A stretch of 64,000 nt of DNA from Cymodocea nodosa (lineage: Eukaryota > Streptophyta > Magnoliopsida > Alismatales > Cymodoceaceae), in NCBI GenBank assembly GCA_036874045.1, contig CM072340.1, forward strand, positions 9,749,001-9,813,000, given 5' to 3'. The notes below the pieces were generated by a model. That model was not told the origin of the DNA. It saw nothing but the letters and a program-made list of their open reading frames with translations, and searched no databases. How positions within the stretch are numbered: the first letter of the stretch is position 1; the number at the start of each line of letters is the position of its first letter. Both the position numbers and the translations under genes were made by a program. Positions 1 through 11,283 of this stretch are shown one piece after another.

Positions 1-1605
1 GACTTAAGTTATCTTACAGAAGGTTAGGTGCTAACTATCCAAAATATATTTAAGTTTTCAAATACTTATAGTTGTAACTATCCGAAATATTTGAACTCGT
101 TAAGTTAGAATTATACACCTGTTGAATTTAAATATTTTATTATGTCACATGAGCTGCACATGTTTAACTCGTTAAGTTAGCATAACTATACACATTGAGT
201 TACTTGAATATACACTAAGGTAACACATTGTGTTAGTGTTATAAGCTTATAAATTATTCCTTTACTAGACATGTTTTATAGATAAGTCAATGAAGTAAGT
301 CTGTTGAGTTACACTAACTCCATGGACCAGTTATTTTCTAACATGCCACTATAGTAGTTGCAGAAATAGGAAATACGAAGGAAAACTACAATTACATGTA
401 TCATGCAGGAATTAACTCATGGAATAAAGAAGAAATCACCATTTTTGATACGAATAAGGGAAATCCAACCGATTATATAGGTACAAATAGTTATTACTGA
501 AAGAATATAAAAGAAGAGGAGAAAGATGAAAAAAGGTGTGCGTGAAGGTGGAGGACCGTGCTAACTATAGGAAGCGTCGAAAGTTCCCTAAAGCTCCACA
601 ACACCACCAAAAATCACCAACCATTAGAGGTCTGTAAGGATACTTTCCAGATGTTGGGTCGATTCAGAGCCAAACACGGTGACTAACAACTACTGTGAGG
701 AGTGATCACGTTGAAGGAAGGGAAGTCATTTTCACCAAGCACTAACTCATATCTTAGGAGATCATAAAGCTTCTAGCCTTGGTTTCGGGTTGATGCCAAT
801 ATACTAAAGAGGAGATCAACTTACAAGTCTTCATTCACAATTCTATAGGGAGAAGAGGCGAGATTGTAAGTGATTAAGTTTTTAGTGGTGTAATCGCATT
901 TCATGTAGTGACAGAAGTTCTTACTATTGATAGAGATTTTTTTTACATTTCACCTTTCGTTCATCTTTAGGAACATACCAAAACAAAAATATCGAAAAAC
1001 TAATTATCTATGTTTACATTTAGTATTAATGTGTTGTATTGTTTGTTTTGTATCGTGATTAATGTTATTATTGTCAATATTGTGAATGTTTTATGTTTAG
1101 TTGATTCAGAAAATAGAAAATAGTTTTATTATTTACTGAAATTGATTCGTACAAAATATTGAAAAATCTTAATGGTTACTGTTCGAAATATCTAAATGTT
1201 AGTATTGATTAATGATAAATCTTAGATTAACTAACATTAAAAAGCTTAATTGATGTTATTTACATTCTGTGGAACCACCCAATGGATGGCTGAATTCCTT
1301 TGTGAATGGCAGCATTTAATTGGAAATGTAGGCTCATAGAGTAAACTTAAGTCCATGATGTTAGTCTGTTGAGTTAATTGTAACTCTACGAACTAAGTCC
1401 ATTAAGTTAACTGTAAATCAACAAAGAGGAGCTTAATTGAACACATATACACTCTGGCATAAGAATTAAAATAGTACACAATTCTTACTCAATCTCTATG
1501 AAATCGACCTGTACTTGCACACAAATACAATATATACTATGCACTTGCAGTTAAAAATACAAATTGGACTTAATATCTAATTTGTGTGAAAAGTTGTTTG
1601 TTTAC
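1..1605 (+). mobile_element. Gypsy-1 5' LTR, left part (Athila-like)
   Basis: This stretch aligns by eye with the plus-oriented Gypsy-2 LTR at 8440-11056 and with the reverse complement of the solo LTR at 1606-3550. Shared landmarks are the TATA box, the block with 'ggtttcgggttgatgcc', the block with 'cgaattcctttgt', and the end words 'gacctgtacttgcacac'. The LTR start lies outside the window; by comparison about 0.5 kb is missing. The LTR is broken at 1605 by a solo LTR and resumes at 3556. It carries AACTCGTTAAGTTA-type words around 90-180 and 'taactatccgaaa' words near 40-80. No gene is present. Confidence 0.85.
506..513 (+). promoter_or_regulatory. TATA box of the Gypsy-1 LTR
   Basis: TATAAAAG is followed by a purine-rich stretch. 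The same site is at 8950-8957 in the Gypsy-2 LTR. It probably marks the U3/R promoter. Confidence 0.6.
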
Positions 1606-3550
1606 TGTTTGGGTTTTCCTAGCACTACACTAGAAAAACTTGGATTTGTTACTTCTATTTTACTTAGTTAATTTATCTTTATGCCTATTCTTTCTTTTAG
1701 AAGTAAACAAACAACCTTTAATACAATTTAGATATTAATTCCAATTTGTACTTTAACTGCAAGTGCACAGTGTCTATTGTATTAGTGTGCAAGTACAGGT
1801 CGATCCCACAGGGAATTGCTGATGAATTTAAGAAATGTTTGATTGTGAACAATTCAAATTTATATTCAATAAGCACTCCATTGAGTTACAGTTAACTCAA
1901 CGGACTAAGTTCGTTGAGTTATGGCTAACTCAATCGACTATCCTCGTGGACTTAAGTTAACTCCACGAGCCTGTCTCTTTTTTATAATACTGCTATTTAC
2001 AAAGGAATTCGGCCAACCATTGGGCGATTCCATAGATTGTAAATAACATCAATTAAGCTTTTTAATGCTAGTTAACATTGGATTTATCATTAAGCAATAC
2101 TAACATTCAAATGATTCAAACAGTCACCATTAAAATCTTTAAGTTTTTTGTATGAACCAATTTCAGTAAACTGTAAAATTAAAACTAACATAAAACAATC
2201 ATAAAACTGATACAGATAACATTAATCACGATACAACACAAGCAATACAACACTCAAATACAACATACAAACAAAGATAAATTGTTTTTGGTATTTTTGT
2301 TTTGATGTGAACATGGAAATGGGCGAAAGGTGAAATGTAAAGTAATCTCACTTGACAGTAAATACTTCCGACACTACTTGCAACGCGATTACACCACTAA
2401 AAATTAAACCACTTACAATTCTGTCTCCTCTCCCTATAGAATCGCGAGTCCAGAATTGCAAGATGATCTCCTCTTCAGCATATAGGCATCAGCCCGAAGC
2501 CAAGGCTAAAAGCTTTACGATCTCCTAAAATATGAGTCGGCGCTTGGTGAAAATGTCTTCCCTTCCCGCGATGCGATCACTCCTCATAGTGGTTGTTAGG
2601 CACTGTGTTTGGCTCGGAATCGACCCGACATCAGGCAAGTATCCTCATAGTCCTCTAATGATTGGTGATTGTGGTGGTGATACGATGGTTGGTGTGATAC
2701 TTTGGAGAATCGCCGATACTTTCTGTAGTAAGCTCGGTGCTCCTCCTCTGTATACACTGGCCGTCCATCGATCACACTTCTTCTTTTTTTCTTCTTTTCT
2801 TTTATATTTCTTCAGTAGTAACTGCTTCTGCTTGAATGATCAGTTGGATTTCCTTCCTTTAGATCAATGGCGATGCTTCCTTCTTCATGCGCGATTGAAT
2901 TCCTACGTGATACGTGCAAACGTGGTTTTTCCTTCCAATTGTCTGTTCCTGCAACCGCTACAGTGGCATTTTAGAAAATAACTATAAAATACATGCAATA
3001 AAGAAATAAGCCACTAACATAATGTGTTACCTTAGTGTATATTCATGTAACTCAACGCGTGTAGTTATACTAACTTAACGAGTTATAACTTAAGTAAATC
3101 TACCAGATCTCGACACATGTCAGCAGCAGTTTAAATATAAAATAACATTTCAGAGAGTTATAGGTCTAATTATCCGATGCTCAGATGCATTTTCGGATAG
3201 TTATAGCTAACTCACTAAAAATTCACTTAAGACATTCATTCTGGTTTTGACACGTGTACATCTGGAAATAATAAAATATTCTCTCTAAACATAACTGTTC
3301 GGCAATTTAAACATAACTATCCAAAATATCAGAAAATTTGGATACTTAAGAATTTCACAGCTTGCAACTTACCGACAGTTCATAAATGTACTAAATTAAC
3401 ATTAATTCCCCAAAATTAAGCAGATTCTTAAATTAAAGCATATAACAGTGCAATTATAACATAATGGCTTAATTCTCATATGGTAAGCTAAATATTATGA
3501 AATTAACCATCATTTAACTGTTAATAATATGCACTTTTTCATTCTAAACA
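1606..3550 (-). mobile_element. Solo Athila-like LTR, inverted relative to its host LTR
   Basis: Read on the minus strand, this is a complete LTR of 1945 bp that starts TGTTTAGAATG and ends CCCAAACA. It is flanked by a perfect 5-bp target duplication TTTAC at 1601-1605 and 3551-3555. The host sequence is an LTR of the same family in the opposite orientation, so the region 1-3550 reads as a large inverted repeat. There is no internal domain, so this is a solo LTR left by LTR-LTR recombination. An open frame at 2532-2981 is antisense to the LTR and has no recognisable domain. Confidence 0.9.
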
Positions 3551-3652
3551 TTTACCCTAAAAGAATTTATTAATATATACATAAAAACAAATCAAACAAG
3601 TTTTCTAAATAGACATGTTTTGATTTAACTCTACACAAACAACTGTTAAACA
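3551..3652 (+). mobile_element. Gypsy-1 5' LTR, right end
   Basis: This continues the LTR interrupted at 1605. The second TTTAC copy is at 3551-3555, then sequence parallel to the Gypsy-2 LTR end ('aagaatttatt', 'ataaa'), closing with AAACA at 3652. A short spacer follows before the primer-binding site. Confidence 0.8.
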
Positions 3653-3660
3653 AGTTTTTC

Positions 3661-3678
3661 TAGCACCGTTGTTGGGAA
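3661..3678 (+). other. Gypsy-1 primer-binding site (tRNA-Asp type)
   Basis: TAGCACCGTTGTTGGGAA resembles the tRNA-Asp-type primer site usual for Athila/Tat elements (TGGCGCCGTTGCCGGGGA), with mostly transition differences. It lies 8 bp after the LTR end, as in the two sister copies. Confidence 0.8.
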
Positions 3679-3758
3679 TTGAGAAGTTAAGCAATTGTGA
3701 GTGTTGTTTTGTTTTAATATCACAAGGAGTGTTGTATTTTTTATATATAATTGAGAAT

Positions 3759-4530
3759 ATGGCATATGCTTATGTTTAAAAATTTCTGAAACCTATAGTT
3801 AGCATATGTGAATTTTACAATTGGGAAGGGCATGACATTACTAATTGTTTGAAACTAAGACGATTGCAGATGGTTAGATCACATGAACAAAAAATGAATT
3901 ATATCCAATATAATAGAACCAAGTATGAAAATCCTATAGTTTACCCAACTAATGGTCAGTTTAGAATAAGTAATATGTTGAGAGACAAGGAAGTTTGGGA
4001 TAGGTATGATAGACTTGAGCATAGTTTAGAGCAAAACTTAGACAAACTAGAACAATATATATATCGGTAACAAGAAGTTAACCAACTAAATTATAGGGAA
4101 GATTATTCAGAACCTAAAATCGATATCATCTATGAAACTAAGAAAACTATAATGAAAATTGATCAAAAATTGAATGCAATGAGACTAGATGATCTAGAAA
4201 AAAAGTTAAAAGCATTGGATGAATTTACAATGAAATTAAAGTTATGCAAAATGAAAACTTTAATGCTGAAGATCTACATAATTTGCAAAACATACAGAAA
4301 AAAGAAAATACCAATGAAATAGCATTTAAAGAATGTAATTTAAAACTGAAAACAATAGAAGATCAAAATCAAGAAAATGAAATACAATAACATCATAAAA
4401 GTAATGAAAAGCTAGAAGATGTGTATATAACATTAAGATCTGGAACTGATATACCACCAAGAATTCAAGAAGAAAGCAAAGTGGAGCTAAGTAAGAACAA
4501 AATTCGAAATGACAATGAATAGATAATATC
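3759..4530 (+). pseudogene. Gypsy-1 short gag remnant
   Basis: The frame starts at an ATG 80 bp after the primer site and gives a short Gag that reaches a zinc-knuckle-like block within about 20 residues (C-E-F-Y-N-W-E-G-H-D-I-T-N-C). The second Cys is Tyr. A charged, Lys/Glu/Asn-rich region follows, best read at 3849-4070. An early TAA lies near 3778 and further stops follow. The usual large capsid region upstream of the knuckle is absent, as in Gypsy-2 and Gypsy-3. It is non-functional. Confidence 0.75.
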
Positions 4531-4619
4531 TGAAAACTTTGAAATCACTAAAGAAAAATCTGAATCTAAAAAGGAGACTAAAAATGTTCAAAAGAATGAA
4601 AAGAAAGAAAAAGAATCTT

Positions 4620-5640
4620 GTAAGTCACAATCATTAGCACCCTATCTTGAAAGATTACAACAAACATTTCCTAAAAAAAAGAAAAAATTAGAGAAATTTT
4701 TGAAAAAGTACAAGTTAACATTCCTTTGTTAGACTTATTGTAGAAAATGTCACCTTGTGCTAAATTTCTTAAGGATTGGTGTACTAAGAAAAGAGAGCAA
4801 AAAGTTTTAAGGAAAGTCTTTTTAACTGAGCAAAGTAATTCTCTATTTCTTTTATAAATTCCTAAAAAGTTATTTGATCTAGGAATCCCTGTTATATCAT
4901 GCACCATAGGAAATACCATTCTGGAAAGAACTTTAATAGATCTAGGTGTAGGTATAAATGTTATGTCTAGTGATATATTTGCATTCATAGGATTAGAAGG
5001 CTTAATCCTTACTAGGACTGCCATTTAATTAGTAGATAGAAGTATAAGATACCCTAGAGGAAAAATAGAAGATGTCCTAATTAAAATCAAGAACTTCATA
5101 TATCCTATTGATATTGTGATTTTGGATTCCCAACAAATTAAGCATCAGAATCATGATACATCTTTAATTTTGGGAAGACCATTTTTAGCAACATTAGGGG
5201 TTGTTATAAATTGTAAAAATGGAGTGATGAAATTAGCATATGGTAATGAGGATACTTAATTAAATATTTTCAAACCAGAAAAGATTGAGGAGTTAGAAAT
5301 GTCCCTAAATACTATAGACTTTTTAGAAGATGAAGGAGATATGCTAGACAATGTGATTCAAGAAGAATTAAATAGGCAATTAGATTCTGAAACTTTAGAA
5401 GTAAGTGAAAGCATAGATGTAGAAGGAGATCAAGAAGAGTTTAATATCAAAGAAGAAAATGTTAAATTAGGAGCTTTAGCTTCTGATGGTCAACATTTAG
5501 ATTTAAAACCTTTACCTCTTGAATTGACCTATATATTTTTGGAAGAAAAATGAACATGTCCAATCATTATTGCATCAAATTTAAAAGAGGATCAAATATC
5601 TAAATTAAAAGATGTAGGAAAAACTTATAAAGAAGCAATA
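4620..5640 (+). pseudogene. Gypsy-1 protease region
   Basis: This aligns with the Athila-type aspartic protease region. The pre-protease segment (PYLERLQQTFP) is followed by CTIGN and a DLGVG active-site block at 4939-4953, where relatives have DLGA. RYPRGKIEDVL and the flap/C-terminal block LGRPFLAT follow. Stops (TAG near 4741, TAA near 5259) and several substitutions break it. The acidic linker to reverse transcriptase is open at 5299-5553. In the parent element this would process Gag-Pol. Confidence 0.8.
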
Positions 5641-5649
5641 GGATGGATT

Positions 5650-7014
5650 ATGGCAGATATAAAAGGGTTAAGTGCAACTTTATGTTGTCACCATATATAT
5701 TTAGAAGAGAATGCTAAACTAGTTAGAATTCCTAAAAGGATATTAAATCCAAACTTTGAAGAAGTTTTTAGGAAGGAAATAGTGAAATGGTTAGATAATA
5801 ACATAATTTATCTGATTTCTAATAGCTCATGGGTTAGTCCAATCCATGTAGTTCCCAAGAAATCAGGATTAATAGTTATTAGGAATGAAAGTCGGGACTT
5901 GATACCTACTAGAATTCAATCAGGTTAGAAAGTGTATAGACTATAGAAAGCTAAATGCTGTGATTAGGAAAGATCATTTTCTCTTACCTTTTATAGATCA
6001 AATGCTAGAGAAATTAGCAAGGTAAGAATATTTTTGTTTCCTAGATAGGTATTCAGGATATAACTAAGTTCTAGTAACATTAAAGTATCAAGAGGAAACA
6101 ACTTTCACATGTTCTAATGAAACTTATACTTTTAAGAAGATGCCGTTTAGATTATGCAATGCATTAGCCACCTTTCAAAGGTGTATGCAGGGCATATTCA
6201 CTAGAATGACTAAAGATTTTTTAGAAATATTTATAGATGATTTTACCCTATATGGAACTTTATATGAAGTGTGTTTAAACAATTTAGACTAAGTATTAAA
6301 ACGCTCTATGGAAAAGAATCTAGTTCTAAATTGGGAAAAATATCACTTCATGGTTAAACAAGGAATAGTCTTGGGACATGTTATTTCAATGAAAGGGCTG
6401 GAAGTAGATAAAGCTAAAATAGAAGTAATTTTTAATCTACTAGAACCTAAATCAATAAAAGATATTAGATCATTTCTAGGACATACAGGATTTTATAGGA
6501 GATTTATTAGAGATTTTAGCAAAATAGCTAGACCTTTAACTAATTTATTAAAAGATGTTCCATTTAACTTTGATAAGAATTGCAAAGAAGCATTTTTCAA
6601 GCTTGAAACTAGCTTAATTTCAACTCCTATAATTCAAGCACTTAATTGGAGCCATCCATTTGAATTAATGTGCGATGCATTTGATTTTGCTTTAGGAGTA
6701 GTGTTAAGATAGAAGATAGAAAAATCTCCTAGAGTGATTCATTATGCAAGTAAAACTTTAAATGATGCTCAAGTTAATTATACAACCACTGAAAAAGAAT
6801 TATTAGCTGTTGTTTTGCCTTAGAAAAGTTTAGATCATATCTAATTGTAGCTAAAGTGATAGTATACATGGATCATTTAGCTTTAAAACACCTAATAGCA
6901 AAAAAAGAGACTAAACCTAGGTTGATTCGGTGGATATTGTTACTACAAGAATTTGATCTAGAAATTAAAGATAAGAAAGAATGTGAGAATGTAGTAGCAG
7001 ACTATTTATCAAGA
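5650..7014 (+). pseudogene. Gypsy-1 reverse transcriptase and RNase H
   Basis: The reverse transcriptase shows SDSSWVSPIHVVPKK-type motifs, a broken TRIQSG-W-RVCIDYRK (TGG to TAG near 5926), the catalytic box as FIDD at 6230-6241, and LGHTGFYRRFIRDFSK. The RNase H / connection part runs to VVADYLSRL at about 7014. A TAG separates the two near 6710, at the same codon as in Gypsy-2 (14249). Sequence homologous to this family stops at 7014, so integrase and the 3' LTR are missing. Confidence 0.85.
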
Positions 7015-7078
7015 TTAATTTCCTTTCACAAGCAATAGTAATTGAGCAAATATGATTATCTTCATTTAGCATACATCA
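7015..7078 (-). mobile_element. Flipped 64-bp start of a copia-C-type LTR
   Basis: The plus strand reads as the reverse complement of C-type LTR positions about 20-83 (compare 15454-15517 and 63680-63745). The forward LTR sequence resumes immediately at 7079. The terminal TGTTGAG of the LTR is missing here. It fills the junction between truncated Gypsy-1 and the C-type LTR fragment. Confidence 0.75.
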
Positions 7079-8120
7079 ATTAATATAGAAAAAGTTTACT
7101 GATATAAATACTTATTTATATTGGATCTGAAATTATCCTAAGTTAATAACTAATCGTTTCATTGCATTAATTTCTCATTTAACTAAACGTTAAGTTAACG
7201 TGTGTTTTTATTGAAAAGCATGATATGTTTTAAAGTTATATCTTCTTTATCATGAACATGGCACATTTAGACAACTCATTAAGTTAGAGTATTATGTGTA
7301 TAGAGATCATGTGAGAACTCGTTAAGTTAGAGGCTTAAAGGTTAAAATAGGTCACGTGAGAACTTGTTAAGTTAGTGAGTAAAAGAAGAGACGAACTCAT
7401 TAAGTTAGTATTGTACACGTGGTGAAATTATAAGTTACGAATGTTATATTGTATCATGTGAGGTGCACATGTTTAACTCATTAAGTTAACATAACTAAAT
7501 GCGTTGAGTTGCTATATTGAACACTAAGGCAACGTGTTAGGTTAGCGTTATAAAACTTAAGTTGTTATTTTTGCATGTGGTAAAATTCTTATTATAAAAA
7601 CATTTGTTTATTACTAGTTCGCTGAGTTATCTGTAACACAATAGAGATGGTTCATTGAGTTATCGTAACACTACGGAGATGGTTCGTTGAGTTAACATAA
7701 CACCACAGACTTAGTTCGTTGAGTTAGCTACAGTACTTGTCATGTGAATTGACACATGAGGAACTCGTTAAGTTAGAAACGTTAAGTTACATATCTACTT
7801 GTTTACTCATTTAGTTAACATTAAAGTAACGACTTCTTATTACACTTGATGAAAGATTTTGGATGAGAAAGTTTATTTTGCAGAAAATTTTTCGGAGATC
7901 CAGGATTGATGATTAAAGAAAATTCGAAATGTAAACGTGGGTTAGAATGTGTGTATTTCGATGAAGGGAAAAGAAAAGGTGTGAAGAAGTGGAAGACTAA
8001 TAGTGATTAAATGTGGAGGATATGCATGAAATGAAGATACAGTATAAAAGGCATAGAATTCTCCTTGATCAGTTATCCCTACACACCAAACGAAAAATCT
8101 TTTCAGGGATCAAAAACACC
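7079..8120 (+). mobile_element. Copia-C-type LTR fragment, plus orientation
   Basis: This matches the LTR of copia C (reverse complement of 45740-46411 and 48261-48620) from 'attaatatagaaaaag' to the 'gggatcaaaaacacc' block after the TATA box. It holds many AACTCGTTAAGTTA words and CACGTG boxes. The LTR 3' end is absent because the Gypsy-2 5' LTR begins at 8121. Sequence after the insertion point was lost with the 3' half of Gypsy-2. Confidence 0.8.
8043..8050 (+). promoter_or_regulatory. TATA box of the C-type LTR
   Basis: TATAAAAG precedes 'gcatagaattctcc'. The homologous site in the copia C 5' LTR is at 45809-45816 on the minus strand. Confidence 0.6.
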
Positions 8121-8949
8121 TATTTAGAATGAAAAAGTGCATAATATTAACGGTTAAATGATGGTTAATTGCATAATATTTAGCTTATCATATGAGAATT
8201 AAGCCATTATGTTATAATTGCACTGTTATATGCTTTAATGAAAGAATCTGCATAATTTTAGGGAATTAATGTTAATTTAGTACATTTTTGAACTGTTGGT
8301 AAGTTGCTGGTTTTTAATTCTTTAGTATCCGAATTTTTTGTTATTTCGGAGAGTTATATTGCATGTACTAGACAGTTATGTTTTAAATGCTAAAAGAATA
8401 TTTAAGTGAATAGTATCAACTAGTTGAGTTAGTGTTCTTTTTGTTAAAAGATCACGTGCCAACTCGTTGAGTTATAGGTTTAAAGGTATAAAAAGATCAC
8501 GTGAGAACTCGTTGAGTTAGTGAGTAAAAATCGTAAGTTATATATCTAAACTTGTTAAGTTAGAATGATGCATGTGTTGAATTTAAATGCTTTATTATAT
8601 CACGTGAGATGCACATGTTTAACTCGTTAAGTTAGCATAACTGTATGCGTTGAGTTACATGAATATACACTAAGGTAATGTGTTATGTTAGTAGCTTATT
8701 TCTTTATTGCACGTGTTTTACAGTTAAATCAATGAAGTAAGTTCGTTGAGTTATCTGTAACTCCATGGACCATTTAATTTCTAATATTCCACTATAGCGG
8801 TTATAGAAACAAGACATTCGAAGGAAAGCCACGATTGCACGTACCACGCAGGAATTAACTCGTGGAAGGGAGAAGAAATCATCATCGTTGATTTGAATGA
8901 AGGAAATCCAATCGATCATTTAAAGCAGAAGCAGTTACTATTGAAGAAA

Positions 8950-8957
8950 TATAAAAG
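8950..8957 (+). promoter_or_regulatory. TATA box of the Gypsy-2 LTR
   Basis: TATAAAAG followed by 'aagaggagaaa', identical in context to 506-513. Confidence 0.6.
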
Positions 8958-9131
8958 AAGAGGAGAAAAAATGAAGAAGGTGTGGTTGGAGGTGTGTGGC
9001 AGTGTGTGTATAGGTGGAGGACCGCACTAACTATAGGCAACATCGGAAGTTCACTGAATCATCCACACCATCACCAACAATTCACCAACATCACCAACAT
9101 TACCATAATCACCAACCATTGGAGGTCTATG

Positions 9132-10086
9132 TGTTAGGGCAAGTATTGCAGGTGTGGAGTATGCCACAAGTAGTCCAGGTTCAATCGGAAGCTTATTAGT
9201 AGTAAGCATCCGGTAGTTATATATTTTCAATAGGTAACTGACCTAAGTATCTGGAAATAAAAGCTAAGTCGGAGGCTTTGAGTTAACTATTCGAAAGTCA
9301 GAAGATTTTAGAGAGTTAAGTTGTAACTATCCGAAATAACTTAAAGGACACTTAAGTGGATCTTTGGATAGTTAAGAAGCCAAGGATCTGGAAAGCAGTG
9401 ACTTAAGTGGATCTTCGAATAGTTAAGCAGTAACTATCCGAAGTTCATGAGTTTTTCAGAGGGTTATCGGTAGAACCTTCCGAAATGCCTAAAAAGACAC
9501 TTAAGTGAGTTTTCGGATAGTTAAGGTATAACTATCTGAAAGACATGCAGTTTTTGGTAAGTTATCAACATAACCTTCTGAAAGGACAGAGAGAGAAAAG
9601 TAAGTGACTTTTTAGACAGTTAAGTCTGTAACTGTTTGAAATACAGAATCTCTCGGATAGTTAACCTGGTATTGTACCGCCCGTTCAGAAAGAATATTCT
9701 CTTCAGATAGTTAAGTCTGTAACTATCCGAAATGTTGCAGATTTTGGAGAGTTAAGAAGATAAGGCTTCGAAATTAATAGCCTCTTCTTTGAAGCATTGT
9801 TTCTCTACTGTAATGGCTTGTGTGTAATTAAAGGTTTATAAACCCTAAGTTGGGTAGTATATAAACCTTTATGATGTTGTAAAACATTGCGGCTGATTGT
9901 GCCAAAGCTCATAAGGAACCCTCAACTCTCCATGGACGTAGGCTGTTGCTGAACCACGTAAATCCTATTTCTTCTTTGTATTATTTCTTCTCTTACTCTT
10001 CACTCCTAGCATTGGTGAGTTTAGAGTTGAGTGTTTCAATATCATGTCATAGAAGGTTAATTGAACAATCCGTTAAGAAATCAACA
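9132..10086 (+). mobile_element. Solo LTR of a separate family, with target duplication
   Basis: This 955-bp insertion begins TGTTAGGGC and ends ATCAACA. It is flanked by perfect CTATG copies at 9127-9131 and 10087-10091. The empty site is visible in Gypsy-1 near 645 ('ggtctgtaaggatac'). It is dense in TTCGGATAGTTA / TAACTATCCGAA words, like the copia B LTR. A TATA box at 9858-9865 lies in a 12-bp inverted repeat (9829-9840 with 9860-9871). There is no coding sequence. A small non-autonomous element is an alternative, but no internal primer site is seen. Confidence 0.85.
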
Positions 10087-11198
10087 CTATGAGGATACTT
10101 TCCTGATGTCGGGTCGATTCCGACCCAAACACAGTGTTTGACAACCATTGTGAGGAGTGATTGCATCATGGGAAGGGAAGCCAATTTCACCAAGCACCGA
10201 CTCATATCTTAGGAGATCGTAAAACTTTTAGCCTTGGTTTCGGGTTGATGCCAGTATGCTAAAGAGGAGATCATCTTACAATTTTGGACTCGTGATTCTA
10301 TAGGGAGAGGAGGTAAAATTGTAAGTGATTAAGTTTTCAGTGGTGAAATCACGTAGCATGTAGTGATGGAAGTATTTACTATCGATAGAGATTTTTACAT
10401 TTCACCTTTTGCCCATTTTTATGAACATCTCAAAACAAAAATACCAAAAACAACAACTTATCTATGTTTATATCTAGTATTTAAGTATTGTATTGTTTGT
10501 TTTGTATCATGATTAAAATTATCATTGTTAATATTGTGAATGTTTTATGTTTGTTTGATTCAAAAAATAGAAAATAGTATTACAGTTTACTGAAATTGAT
10601 TTATTCCAGATACTTAAAGATTTTAATGGTTATTGTTTGAAATATTTGAATGTTAGTGTTGCTTAATGATAAATCTAATATTAACTAGCATTAAAGAGCT
10701 TAATTGATGTTATTTACAATCTGTGGAACCGCCCAATAGTTGGCCGAATTCCTTTGTAAATAGTAGTATTAAACTGAAAAGATAGGCTTGTGGAGTTAAC
10801 TTAAGTCCACGAGATTTGTCCGTTGAGTTAGCCATAACTCCATGAACTTAGTTCATTGTGTTAACTGTAACTCAACGGAGTGATTACCGAACACATTAAG
10901 TATAATATAAAAAATGGAATAGTACACAATTCTTACTCAATTCTCTATGGGATCGACCTGTACTTGCACACAAATATAATATACACTATGCACTTGTAGT
11001 TAAAATACAAATTGGAATTAATATCTATTTGTGTGAAAGGTTGTTTGTTTACTTCTAAAAAGAATTTATTGATATAAGCATAAAGACAAATTAACCAAGT
11101 TAAAAACAAAAGTTAACAAATATAAGTTATTTGGTCTTGTTGCTTGGGAACTAATACAAGTTCTCTAGTGCCACCTAAAGCAACCCAAACAAGTTTTC

Positions 11199-11216
11199 TG
11201 GCGTTGTTGCCAGGGA
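11199..11216 (+). other. Gypsy-2 primer-binding site (tRNA-Asp type)
   Basis: TGGCGTTGTTGCCAGGGA matches the usual Athila/Tat tRNA-Asp primer site at 15 of 18 positions. It lies 7 bp after the LTR end. Confidence 0.85.
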
Positions 11217-11283
11217 ATTGAGAAGCTAAGCAACTGTAAGTGCTGTTTTGTTTTAATAGCAAAAGTGTTGTGTGTTTTCTTCT

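Larger units (their letters stand above)
8121..11191 (+). mobile_element. Gypsy-2 5' LTR (Athila-like), with a nested solo LTR
   Basis: It starts TATTTAGAATG (TG has decayed to TA) and ends CCCAAACA just before the primer site. Its length is 3071 bp, or about 2.1 kb without the nested 9132-10086 insertion and one target-site copy. It contains a TATA box at 8950-8957, a CACCAAC-rich stretch near 9060-9120, and a module of about 250 bp (about 8440-8700) that is also found in the copia C LTR. It entered a C-type LTR at 8120/8121. Confidence 0.85.

Noticed and set aside
2532-2981. Open frame of 149 codons.
   Set aside because: It is antisense to a solo LTR, has no domain, and contains low-complexity Phe/Ser runs from a pyrimidine-rich tract.
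1-3550. The large inverted repeat as a foldback or MITE-like DNA transposon.
   Set aside because: Both arms are LTRs of the Athila-like family, and the right one has its own 5-bp target duplication, so it is an LTR-in-LTR insertion.
7100-8120. The AACTCGTTAAGTTA words as a satellite or telomere-like repeat.
   Set aside because: They are irregularly spaced within LTR U3 sequence and not in tandem.
9014-9199. His/Gln-rich 61-codon frame.
   Set aside because: It comes from a CACCAAC-rich stretch inside the Gypsy-2 LTR and crosses into the nested solo LTR.
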